A stretch of DNA of 64,000 nt, taken from NCBI GenBank assembly GCA_037043015.1, contig CM073323.1:17865758-17929757 (forward strand), in the 5' to 3' direction. Each line of letters begins with the position of its first letter. Within the stretch, counting starts at the first letter, position 1. The notes below the pieces were generated by a model. The model searched no databases and was not told the origin of the DNA. It was given only the letters and a program-made list of their open reading frames with translations. Position numbers and translations under genes: made by a program. Below are positions 37,180-47,986 of this stretch, piece by piece. This DNA is from Bryum argenteum. Taxonomy: Eukaryota > Streptophyta > Bryopsida > Bryales > Bryaceae.

Positions 37180-37930
37180 TGTAGCATTTTTATTGACAAA
37201 GTTGATACTGACAATGAAATATTCTTCAATTACAAAGATGTACACTTTTATTTCAAAACTACCCTTCTCCTAAGAATGTATTTAGCTCTAATGATAGCAT
37301 TCCAATAATGAAATCCACCCAAATTTGTACAAAGAAAATGGAGTCCAAAACCAAACCCTTGCACTGAAATGAATGCCATATCTTCCTCACATCTTTGATT
37401 GAGCAAAGATTCTTACCATAAAACATGATTTGAATTGGACTCCAATCTAACGAACAAAGTTGAAATTGAGTAATGAATGAGGAAAATACAACTCCTCAAG
37501 GACCATGTACATTTTTTTAAAATTTAGAAAATATCATTGAGACTCCTATAAAAAATTATTTGGATAAAAAGTCTTTCAACCAGAAGTTGTTGGATTTTAT
37601 CTTGAGGTTATACTTATATTAGAAAAGTCATGAAAAACTACGCTTGAGTCTGTTGATTGACTTGCAATGGTAAAACATGTTCCATGCTAAAAAACCCTAA
37701 AACATAGAATCCCTCCAATCAAATGCATGCTATAAATAACTACCATCTTAGATGAATTTGAAATTATTACCACCCAAATTCTAATTTGGGATCCAACCCA
37801 ACAAATTTCAATCACACTCTCAACCGATGGGATTTTTGCATAAGATTCTTGGTCAATGTTCCTTATACTACAGGGTGTGTGTGTGTGAATTTGCAAAGTC
37901 ATTTTCCTTTTCTTTCTTTCTTTCTTTCTT

Positions 37931-37980
<50 letters not shown>

Positions 37981-38370
37981 CATTTTAGGTCACAAGTCCA
38001 AATAGGTCAACAAGAAAGTAAAGTAAAATAAGTATTTTTTGTATACTTTTTTTTTTTTTTTTTTTTTTTTGGAAATGATACTACTACTCATATTTCTAAA
38101 TTTCTAAGTTCAAGCTCTCACCACTTTTGCAAGGGCACCCTTCAAAATTTACAAGAACAAGAGCTTGCAAAAACACTTGTGCATCAACTTAAGACGTTAT
38201 AATCTTACAAATGGTGAAGATGCAACCGTTAAAATTTGACATGATGTTATCACAGGTAGTATCATCAAGATATTACAATTAGAAATACCAGAAAAAATAC
38301 CTCGACTTGGACAAAGTGGCCAAAAATCACAATCTTTGGTTTTGAAGATTCAAAAACAATTTCCGACCGA
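37180..38370. mobile_element. Decayed D-type and A-type TTAA remnants
   Basis: 37180-37710 resembles the E/D interior (GACTTGCAATGGTAAAACAT near 37660). 37780-38370 resembles the A interior (CTTTTGCAAGGGCACCCTTC near 38130, ACAAATGGTGAAGATGCAAC near 38208). Long T tracts with CTTT units lie at 37915-37976 and 38048-38070. Ends are lost. Confidence 0.4.
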
Positions 38371-38437
38371 CAAGAGGAGTTGAAGAGATTGGAATTGTTG
38401 GATACAAAATAAGTAAGAATTATGAAATTGTTGATAT

Positions 38438-38707
38438 TTAACCCCTTAAGATCCAAGAAAGCCGAAATGGCTTTTTGGGCTATTTCCGCAGGGAAAATAT
38501 TCAGCCAACTTTAACCACTATAATCTCAAAATCGGAGAAACATCAACAGTTCAAATTTGACATTTCAATAAAGGGTTAAGTTAACTCCAAGATCCTACGG
38601 TTGGATCTTTTTATTAATGCTTAGATTGAGTTTCTTTGGGCCTGAAGTAGAAGAAGGTACTTTTTGATAATTTAGACAATTTTGTATCAAGGATCTTTAG
38701 GGATTAA
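38438..38707 (-). mobile_element. TTAA-flanked short element G (270 bases)
   Basis: Left end TTAACCCCTTAAGATCC, right end the complement of TTAATCCCTAAAGATCC. Reverse orientation relative to C and 61978, with the same core (ATAATCTCAAAATCGG near 38520, GATCCTACGGTTGGATC near 38591). Confidence 0.7.
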
Positions 38708-39210
38708 AAAAGGAATAGTAGACTTTGAAAAATAGAAGACGGTCACTCGCATGCTCGCAAACGTGAGAGGGGTATCATAAATGGAATTGGCAATAGAAAT
38801 ATCACCACTTTTTGAATTTTGTTGCCATGAAGTGAAAGAGGACAAACAAATGAGATTTTTATTATTAAAAAGCAAAACAACTTTGAGTGGAAAAAAGCAA
38901 AGAATGATCATAGGGCATAAGTTTTTTCTTATTATTCCTTAAAAAAGCAACAAAGCCTGTGATTGTAACAATGATTGAATCTGTGACTGTGCATGAATCC
39001 CTATCTCCAAGGCCGGTTGGGGATGGCTTTTAGATTATCATTGCACCCTTTAGATTACTCCTCCTCAAACAAATCTTTGGCTTCTTCTGCAGGGTATACT
39101 TTGAATGTTTTTAATGAAAAAGTCTAGTGAGACTTCTTCATGATTCATTCTAGTAGAGTGGTCTAAAATGGAGCAGGTCCCACAATGGAGCTTTAGTAAT
39201 CTTTCACTTA

Positions 39211-39621
39211 GAGCATCTTCAATCCTACGCATGAAAAGGCGCAAGGCTCGTGGCCCATCTTCGAACGGATAATTGTGGGCTTTAACGGAAACACGGTACC
39301 AATGGAAGCGGACATGGCCCTGTTGAATGACCTCTCTTGGCTGTCAATTTGAGAGACTCCCTTGCGCCCGCTACTAGGCACCGAGACGGCTCTAGAGAAT
39401 CAAGAAAGGAAGTATATGGCTTGGCTTACGCATGACATGGAAGAGCCAACGGATGAAGTGAATGGAAAAGTGGATGACATGGAGCGTTTGAAGTGGCAAA
39501 TAGAGTGGATATGATGGGAAAGCGCGGCACTGCAACAAGCATGCTTCTCATCAGGAGCCCGGATCGAAGCAAGTGAGAGTAGATGTCGGCCGCCTTTGTT
39601 GTGCATGCAATGAAGATGCTC
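39211..39621. mobile_element. PIF/Harbinger-like MITE (411 bases)
   Basis: Ends GAGCATCTTCAATCC and, on the other strand, GAGCATCTTCATTGC, flanked by TTA at 39208-39210 and 39622-39624. Interior GC-richer, with no credible coding frame. Confidence 0.75.
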
Positions 39622-40270
39622 TTAGTGTATCGCTTCTGGCAAAGAGCACGTGAGATTTCTTGCCCTTACACGTCACCAAGACTCACGCCAACCAACCAGC
39701 TCCCGGTCAAATTCACCTCACTTGTTGTGAGTTCTCATTCTCCCTTTCATCTGTGGCTTTCACGGACAATTTTCTCGCTAGTCGAACAGAAGTTTGAGAA
39801 GCCATTTGCCGGCATTTGTTAGGCGAATCCTCTTAAACTACTCGTGGCACCTTGAGGATCATGGGAAAGCACTCGCCTTTTGTCGTTTGGAGTGCCATTT
39901 GGAGGAAGACGATAAGTCATGCTCTTACACGTACTATGATATCATGTACTCACTCTAAAAATTATTGGGTATGACTTTAGGGCACCTTTCATAACACCTA
40001 TATTTTCAACTTCAAAAATTTATAACTCATTGTCGAAGAGTCCAAAAATAATGATTCCACTTGCTCTAACTTTTTACTAATTTTCCCCATGCACCAAAAT
40101 TGCTTGCAGGGGTAAGATTTTCCGTGCTCAATATTGCACCACCTTACTATAACCCTTAGAGCTAGATAGGTCGTCGATGGTTGGATGTGCTAGTCCCGGG
40201 GACCAGGACATCCAGCCTTGAGGAGGACTTGGCTTCAGGTTTGGGCAATTTGCTCTTTTGTGATAGGATT

Positions 40271-40693
40271 AAGGCTTGTTCGCACCTGGTCTTAGAGGAG
40301 GTCTTAGGAGGGGGTCTTAACTCTATTAAAAAGTGTGTGTTCCCACCTACATTCATTAGTAATTACCAATCCTACATGGATGTCCACATGGCACACTTTA
40401 AAGAGTAGAGTATTAGTAAACATTTAGGAGGACAAAAAGAAATCTGAGCAATAGTAGGCAATACTTAAAGGAGCACCAATATTCAAAAGATTCTCAAATT
40501 TTCCTCACTTAAGAGTGGTCTTATGTATTGTCCCACTTGATGGGCCATTACGTAATCCCCTCACAATTGATTACACCTTTACGAACCTCATTGATGACAC
40601 CTTTCCTCAAAAGAAGATATTCCTCCCCAAATTGTGGGGGTGTTAAATTTTTATCCATGCTCTTTGCAGGCCAGGTGCGAACAAGTCTTTAGT
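40271..40693. mobile_element. Inverted-repeat MITE (about 420 bases)
   Basis: GGCTTGTTCGCACCTGG at 40273 and CCAGGTGCGAACAAG at 40671 are inverted. The target duplication is unclear, so the superfamily is not assigned. Confidence 0.55.
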
Positions 40694-40799
40694 TTAGAAA
40701 ATCCAAAAAATAGAATCGCCTAGTAGGATGGCCACTCTAATATGTGATGTGTTGTTTTTGTTAAAATAATAATATTGCATAGGTCCAAAGTGGGCTATT

Positions 40800-41370
40800 T
40801 GACTTTGGACACGCTTTCGTTTGACCCAATTTTTAGTTAGTAAAGTTGAAACTTTTTTGGAGATTGTAGAGTTTTTCCATATATTTCCAATAAGATTATC
40901 CATGTTTCAAAAATTCCTAACACTTTATGAGATATTCACTCTAAAAGTTTCAAAGTGTAGTCAAGGCATGCTGATATATGCCCGAAACTATATTATACGC
41001 TTATATGTTCTCAAATCTTGCCATGTTGATTTTGGAAAAGTTTTTCACAATTGCAAGGTTATTAATTTTGAGGCAGAAAAAGTTGTGATAATTCTAGTAT
41101 GAGAGTGTTGAAAGATGAAGATCAAAGCAAAGATTCATCGTAGTAGGTTTGTGAATAGCACTTTTACTCTAAACCCGAAATTGATGTGAATTTTGTAAAT
41201 CTTTATGAGTGATATTTTACTACGATTTAGCATTCTAGAAGGCCTATGGATCAAAATTTGATTCACATGACTTACAATAAGTTCGATTCAAAAATGTGTT
41301 AGTGATATCTAAATAGCTTACCTTTATTTTTGACACTTAGAAAAAATAGCCCATGGTGTATAGGGATTAA
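40800..41370 (+). mobile_element. Fragment of a D-type TTAA element
   Basis: The right end TATAGGGATTAA near 41358-41369 is a decayed form of the TTAA terminus. The interior near 40985-41060 resembles D. Left end lost. Confidence 0.35.
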
Positions 41371-41509
41371 GATTTAATTCTACATAAAATGAGGTTTGAT
41401 TGTAATTCATTCCAAATATTAGGAATTCAACAAAACATTGAAATAGAGGTTTCGACCTGAGAGCCGGAGGATATTATTTGATCGAATCAAATCTTAAAGG
41501 TTATTAGAG

Positions 41510-42305
41510 CATGGCCAGTTATGTGCTTCAGGCCGAGCCGCAACGCTACATGAAAAGCTTGCAAGCATCGTTCGGCTAGGTGTCGAAACTTCACCCGAAA
41601 CTTAAAAGTTGGGCAGAGGAAAAGGCCGCTCAGCAATCACATTTTTTCAGACAAGCCGGTTATAATATAAACTATTTTCTACCAATAAAATTTGTGCCAT
41701 GTGGCACTATTCCATTGGTTGATAAGGACACTAAAATGTAAATGAAGGCACGAAATAACGTAGAGTTATGAGACCTCAACCCTCCTAGTCGGGTTACAGG
41801 GATAGTACATGGGCTTGGGTCCCTCACACTCCAAACAAGGCTCCACTCTTTTGCCTATAGTCGGGGCTCAACCTGCTCTTAACTCCTAAGAGTATGCCCA
41901 GCCTGCACTGTGGGCCGGGGAGTAGAGCCATATTTAGTGTGTCAGGAGTCCCAGCCCACACTCTATCCTTATAACCCGATCAAGAGGGTTGAGGTCTCCT
42001 AAATTCTAGAACACTATAACTCCAAGTTATCCCATGCCTTCATTCATATTTCAGTGTCTCTATTAACCTATGGAATAGTGACACATGGCAGAGATTTGAT
42101 TGACAAAAGTTTTTTATATTATAATCTGCTTTTCATCAAATGTGATTGGTGAGAGGCCTTTTCCTTTAGCATGTGATTGGCTAGAGGCCTTTTGCTCCGG
42201 CCTGTATCCTAGTCTGGGGTGGGGCTACGCCCGACCGAGCGGCGCCTGCGACGTTTTCACGCATCAGAGCCGCCCGGCCTGACGGACAGGGCTGGGCATG
42301 CTCTA
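41510..42305. mobile_element. Foldback-like element with long imperfect arms
   Basis: The outer ends TTAGAGCATGGCCAG and CTGGGCATGCTCTAA are inverted. Inside, two arms of roughly 300 bases face each other: CTCAACCCTCCTAGTCGGGT at 41776 against CCCGATCAAGAGGGTTGAGG at 41976. A centre near 41880 again contains a GGGCATACTC-like end. It looks like two copies of one element in head-to-head orientation. A single-arm relative is at about 51415. Confidence 0.55.
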
Positions 42306-42309
42306 AAGT

Positions 42310-42760
42310 CGAAAGCCCCTAAAACACCTCAAAACCACCCTTTTTCAATGCTAGATGTAAAGATTCAACTTTTGGCGCAATCTTAAGTAGGTAACCGTAA
42401 GATCTTACACCTAGCTTGTCCATGTATGTGCGTACCAAAACTTAGTTCCAAATTCCTTACTAGTTGTGAGATCATATCATTGAAAGTTGAAAAATAACCT
42501 TATGGTATGTTAGCATAGTAGCCCTTGTTGCAAAATGGGTTCGAAGTTTTTTGTGAGCTTAAATAAACCAATTTTAAGAGTAAATTTGACATGAGGCTCT
42601 TCACATTCTTGTTCTTCGATGAGTTAGGAACATGTCTATGCAAATTTTTTTACCCTAAAAGCAACCTATGCAACCTAAGGAAATTGCTTCAATTTTCAAC
42701 TTCAAAAGCCCCTCTTTGATAATAAAAATGGCATGTGAGGAATAATTGGATGAAAGATCC
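42310..42760. mobile_element. K-type dispersed repeat copy 1
   Basis: Shares with 44100-45070 the order CAAAACCACCC, then AACCGTAAGATCTTACACC, then TGTGAGATCATA and CAAAGTT-like sequence, i.e. the core found in the TTAA elements. Terminal repeats are not clear in this copy. Confidence 0.45.
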
Positions 42761-42959
42761 AAACGGTTAAAATATTTAAAGCTAGAAATGGTCTTTCACT
42801 TCTTCCGGATGAAATTATTCTAAGTGTAAAATAATGGTGATTACAAAGACAGCATGCACCCACCTGAGTTGGGGGTAAAGCAGGAGTGGGCCTCATAATG
42901 AAGGATGCAACAGGCAAAGATTCGTGAAATTTAGCTTTTCATGTGGGACAGCACCCCAT

Positions 42960-43410
42960 AATCATTTGACGGCAAAAGGACGGCATGCCAGAAAGCCAAT
43001 TAAATTATACACCGGAACCAAAAGGACGGGCAGGCAGGGAACGGGCAGCGAGGGAGGAGCTGCCCGTGGATTGATCAATTGAGCCATGATGGCCGACCAG
43101 GCCTGACAGCCTGCCGTCGCCACAATCAAGATGCCAGTGATGCGCGCCCAGGCTTGACCGCCGGGCGTGGTCGGCGACCGGGAGACACAGGCACGTGGGG
43201 CTGGCCAATGATGGTCTGACGGGTGTCGGACGAATGATGGTGGTCATGATGGGCTGTCTCCCCCTTTTCTGACAGGCCCTATGATTGGATTGATGAGAAA
43301 AGTCGGGCGCATTGGTTGCATCCCCGGGCGCGGGCCGGGTTCTGGCCGCCGGGCCCCATTCAATGCCCGGGCCCCCGTTACCCTTCCATCATTGCCCTCC
43401 GGGTAAGTTA
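42960..43410. other. GC-rich island without a gene
   Basis: Far more GC-rich than its surroundings, with runs such as GGGCGCGGGCCGGGTTC near 43327. Open frames here have no protein pattern. It may be the interior of an unrecognised element. Confidence 0.35.
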
Positions 43411-43589
43411 AAATCGTACTAGGGGGTGAAACAATCCCCTCAAAAGCTGACCCACAATTATTTTGCTGCCAGTTTTGGAAAATTTAGCTCCAGACCTGTC
43501 AATCCTGTCCTACCAGCCTGGGGCCTCAATTTTGTACAAAGGTACGGAGAGCCAAAACAACCCCCAAAAAAAAAATTAAGAAAAAAAAT

Positions 43590-44086
43590 CTCCCTCAAAT
43601 TCCTCCTTGTTGCAAAACGGTCTAAGTCACAAAATTTGATCTTTCTTTAGATTAACCCTTAAAGGTCCCTTGGGGATAGTATGTATGTTGTCGTATAATT
43701 AGGATTTGCTACCAACAAGAAACTCTAAACTGGAATCGTAATAGCTCACTAGAACCGCATCAATTCAAATGTCAACTTCTTCTTTGAACTCAAACCCATT
43801 AAAGGTGTGCATTCACTCCAAATACAACTAAAATACACCGTATGCTACTGGTCCCCACGGCACGCTCAGACCTTTAGGGGTTAAGCTCAAAAAATCTCAA
43901 TCTAAGCATTATTTAAAAGATTCAACCGTAAGATCTCAAAATTCACTTGATGTTCTTCTCCCATACCAAATTTGAACCGTTCATTCTCCCTCATTTGTGA
44001 GATTATAATGGTCAAAGTTGGCTGAGTTTTTCTCTTGCGGGAACCTCCAAAACTTGTTCTGGGTTTTAAGTAAAGTTAGGGTTTAA
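43590..44086 (+). mobile_element. TTAA element H (51113 type) interrupted by another TTAA element
   Basis: Outside the insert, the sequence matches the reverse complement of 51113-51381 closely (CTCAATCTAAGCATTATTT, GAGATTATAATGGTCAAAGT, GCGGGAACCTCCAA). The right end is decayed to GTTAGGGTTTAA and the left end is unclear. Confidence 0.65.
43653..43884 (+). mobile_element. TTAA-flanked element nested in H (232 bases)
   Basis: Ends TTAACCCTTAAAGGTCC and the complement of TTAACCCCTAAAGGTC. The host sequence reads TTAGATTAA before it and TTAAGCTCAAAAAATC after it. The related element at 51113-51381 has a single, uninterrupted TTAGATTAAGCTCAAAA (reverse complement). This defines the target duplication as exactly TTAA. 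Confidence 0.85.
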
Positions 44087-44099
44087 TTGCCTTAGCACC

Positions 44100-44798
44100 A
44101 ACTAACCCCTAATGTTGTAAAAGACTCAGAATAGCCCTTGGTCATTGCAAGGTGCAAACTTTTAACTTTTGATACATTTTTGAGTATTTTACCGTAGGAT
44201 CTAGTACCTAACTTGTACATGTATATGTGTATGAAATCTTAAATTCAAATTCCTCATCAATTGTGAGATGGTAATGTTCAAAGTTTAGAAGATAGAAATT
44301 TCCCCCTAGTTTACAAAATTGGTTTGAAGTGTTTAGTGAGCCAATTTTGTGAGTAAATTTGAATTGAGGCTCTTCACATCCTTGTTCCTGAGCAAGTTAT
44401 GGTTACGTCTATATAAATTTATACCCTTATTGAATTTATGCCATTATTAAAAATACTTAGGTATTCACATGGAGGTATGTTGAAATGTGAATACAAAGGC
44501 CATCTTTGACAATAAAAAAAAGACATGTGAATAATTCTTGTATTGAAAATCCAAACAATGAGATCATGCCTTGGTACCTCTTATACTCATACAACTTTAT
44601 GGGGCCCCAGTACTGCCAAAAGCCCTCAAAACCCACCCTTTATCAATGCAAGATTAAAATTTTCAACTTTTGACATAATCTCAAGTATGTAACCATAAGA
44701 TCTTGTACCTAACTTGTCCATGTATGTGTACCAAATTTTAGCTTCAAATTCTTTACCGATTGTGAGAACGTAACATTCAAAGTTGAACTTTTTTTGTG

Positions 44799-44832
<34 letters not shown>

Positions 44833-45070
44833 TTTATTTATCTTACAAAATGGGTTTGAAATTTTTTGTGGGCCCAAAAACCAATTTTGAGAGTAAATTG
44901 GAAGTGAGTCGTGTTCTTAGGTGAGTTAAGGACATGTATATGCAATTTCTACCCTCGTGTGATCTATAAGACCTAAAGAAACGCTTGAATCTTCACAAGG
45001 AGGTATGCTAAACTTCAAATACAAAGGCTTGTCTTTAACAATAAAAACGACATGTGATTATGAATTGGTT
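44100..45070. mobile_element. K-type repeat copies 2 and 3 in tandem
   Basis: Two diverged units of about 490 bases (about 44100-44590 and 44600-45070). Each has an ACCGTAGGATC or ACCATAAGATC segment, a GTGAGA segment and a shared tail with AGGTATGYTGAAMTT. The first begins CTAACCCCTAATG, a near-TTAA terminus. A T tract lies at 44796-44826. Confidence 0.45.
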
Positions 45071-45179
45071 GAAGATCAAGACGGTAAGATTATGCTATGA
45101 AACATTATTTACATGTACAAAAAGAAAATTCCAAAAAAAATAAAATTTAGCTTTTTGGTCAAATTCCTTGAAGTTTCTG

Positions 45180-45410
45180 CGATTTGATTGACTTTAGTCA
45201 GATTTTGAGAAATAAATGAGCACATACCGCAAATTGGGCAAAATTTCAAATAGTATTTCCAAACTTTGAGTGCAAATATCTCTTAAAGTACAAGGAATTT
45301 CCAATGAGGAAATGATTGTTCAGAAAACTCTACAACGTGCCAAAGTAGTTACTTCATACGATCTAGTGTAAAGAGGGCTCAATTGACTTTCTATATCCAC
45401 CCTACATTAC
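45180..45410. repeat. Dispersed repeat shared with 23190-23410
   Basis: Shared pieces include GCACATACCGCA / GCATATACCGCA, TTTCAAATAGT followed by TTCCAAACTTT or TTTCAAACTTT, and AATATCTCTTAAAGTA or AATATCTTATAAAGTA. Boundaries and type unknown. Confidence 0.5.
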
Positions 45411-46367
45411 TCAACCTTGGCAACTCGTTGAAAGTCCTTTTCAGGAAGATTAAAGAATGAAAAAAGCAAAATACATGGAAAGAGAGAGGGAGCTCTCTAC
45501 CTAGTGACATCGATCATGTTGAATTCATCAAAACACCAACAATGAAAAAGAGAGAGGTCCAAGCAATCTTCAATCTTAAAAGAATAGCACGTGTAAAACT
45601 TTTTCCAACTCCAAATATTGCGAAATGTGTGCGCAAACGCAACCGCAAAGATGCAAAAAGCACAAAATGGATGACGAGGAGGAAGCTCGCAAAAATGAGC
45701 ACGCAACAACAAGTTGGAGAAAAACATGAGGAGGCATGGGTGGGTATGTGGCTTTTTTTTCAAAAGCAAGAAAGAGTGGATGGAATGGATTTTCCCCCAT
45801 GATGAGTACAATCTGCAACAAAAAAAGAGAAGAGAGAGAAACTCAATCAGTGATTGTGGCAATGATTGAGGCCTATAAAAAGGGCCGCGAACCCATTCTT
45901 CTATATGGGAATTGTACCCTATCTCTCGTTTTTTTCCCTTTTTTTTTTTGTTTTTGACCCTTTTTTTCCGGGTTGTTTGTTTGTTCGTTCAGGGCCCGCT
46001 TGGGATACTCCCGCTAGCTAGCTTTATCTCTAGCTTTATCATTAACCGCCTTCGCCTGGTATTGTACCTGTGTCCATGCATGTGAAATGGTCCCTGCACA
46101 ATCACCCATCTGATTGCATGCTAAATCATTCCATGACATCCCACTCCTTTTTCCTCTTCCCTTTAGAAAAGGACACCAAAGTGACAAATACATCTTCAAT
46201 GTAAAAGGAACTACTTGTTTTTGCTTTTCTCTGCGACCATAAATTGTAATCTGATGACCTTACTACTGAAAACGGTTTACGGGTAGTGATAGAAAATCGA
46301 GCATGCTCGAGGCTACACAAGGGTCAAAGGCTAGTGTAAAACAAAAGTGGTGTAAAACTTTGGAGAT

Positions 46368-46748
46368 TGTTGAACTGTGTGTGTGCGAGGACCTCAAAGT
46401 CCCGGGTGCTCACACCCCGGACATTCTTCTCTCTTGGACAGTCATTTTCAGGCTCAACTTAGATAGACTCAGCTCTTCCCATACCCGGGACTTTCCCCGT
46501 TTGATTTGATTGACTAGCCCAACCCCTTAGTGGGACCCACCTAGATCATTTCAGCCGCCCCACTACTTAGCCTTTTTGGACTCATCTCACCTTTTGAGAC
46601 TTGTCACTTTCATCCCTCGGATATAAAAACCCACACTCCCATTTTAGGGATACCTTTTGCTAAATTTCATGCCGTCTTGCTGCCAAAATTCTCTCTCAAG
46701 CTTTCTTCCTCGTTTTTCGAGTTTCCTTGCAAACCTTTTCTTACAACA
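46368..46748 (+). repeat. 5' LTR of the copia element (381 bases)
   Basis: Starts TGTTGAACTGTGTGTG, ends CTTTTCTTACAACA. Contains ATATAAAAACCC near 46621, a plausible TATA box for the retroelement transcript. Confidence 0.95.
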
Positions 46749-46765
46749 CGTTATCAGCACGATCG
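46749..46765 (+). promoter_or_regulatory. Putative tRNA primer-binding site
   Basis: CGTTATCAGCACGATC directly follows the 5' LTR, where reverse transcription is primed. It resembles primer sites of plant copia elements, but I did not match it to a specific tRNA. Confidence 0.5.
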
Positions 46766-47986
46766 ATCGAACCATGAGCTAAACATCCTTCGTTTTTTCT
46801 CTATGTTTTTCACTTTGTTTTTGTTTCGATAGATTTTCCGCATAAATCTTATATAACTCATACCCAGCCACTTTCATCGTTCTTCTTCTCTTTCTCATCG
46901 TTGTTTTTCGTTTTCTCTTAAAAAGTTTTTCTCTCTAAAAACACAGTACTCGTTGAAAATTTCAGAAAAATCTCCTTCTCCGAAGTCAGTAGAAAAAAAT
47001 TCGAAAAAAACTCTATCTCTGAACTCAGCCGAAAAATTAAAAAAACTTTTTTTCTCTCTTCGTTGCCGTTTTTTCTTTACAGTCATCGTTTTTTTCCTCC
47101 GCCGTTTTTTTCTTTTCTACCTCCTTCGTCATTGATTTCCCTGCCGTTTTTTGATTCGTCCTTGATTCCGCCAGTAATCCTCGTGTAAATACTGCCTGTC
47201 AGCCACCGTTACGGAAGGCCGGTCAACTGCCAAGATTCATCGCACCGTTAAGTCTTCATCCACCGACACTGTCGGCCGTTTTTTTTCTGTCTGTCTTCGA
47301 CCTGTCTACGCAACTTTTTGCGCGCGAAGTTTTTTTTCGAATTTTGCCTCCTTCTTCCACTTTGAATCTTCCCGCCCCTCAAGCGCATACTTAATCGAGG
47401 AGGAGCAAGCTAGAGATCACCCTTTTCCGGACTTAGCAAGTTCTTCACTGTCTCTTCCTTCCCCGCCGCTGGTCCTCTCCTTAGTTTTCTTGTTTTTTCC
47501 GCCGTCTCTTGTCTTCTCCGCCATCGGAGCCTCTGTTCGCATTTTTCTGCAGGGACCTCGGAGATTTTTCAGCAGCGAAAGGAAGGGGGAAGAAGATCAC
47601 TCGATTGATCGCCACCGCCGTCGATCGAATCATTTTCCATCCACTTCGTTTGTTGCCTTACTTTAGACCCTCTCCGAAAGATCTCCCTTCTCCACCGTTT
47701 TTTTTCTTTTTCTAGTCCTCTCCTTTTTGCTGTAGAACCTATTTTGATCGATCATCTGTCGGAGGGAGGGATATATCGGCGTGAAGCAAGGAGGAGCTCC
47801 GAGAATACCAGGGACAGCTCTTTCTCTCCTCGTTTCTATCAATCTCCTTGTCATTTCCTATTTTTGCTTCGTAAGCTCCTTGTTTTTCCCTGCTTTTCAT
47901 CTATTCTTGTGTGGTCTTTCTTTTTCCCTCTCTTCCTTCCTTTTTTTTTTTTTTTTTTTTTTACGCGTGTCTCTTCTGTTTTCAGG

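Noticed and set aside
39583-39822. 79-codon open frame beside the MITE at 39211
   Set aside because: It starts inside the MITE end and has no family pattern.
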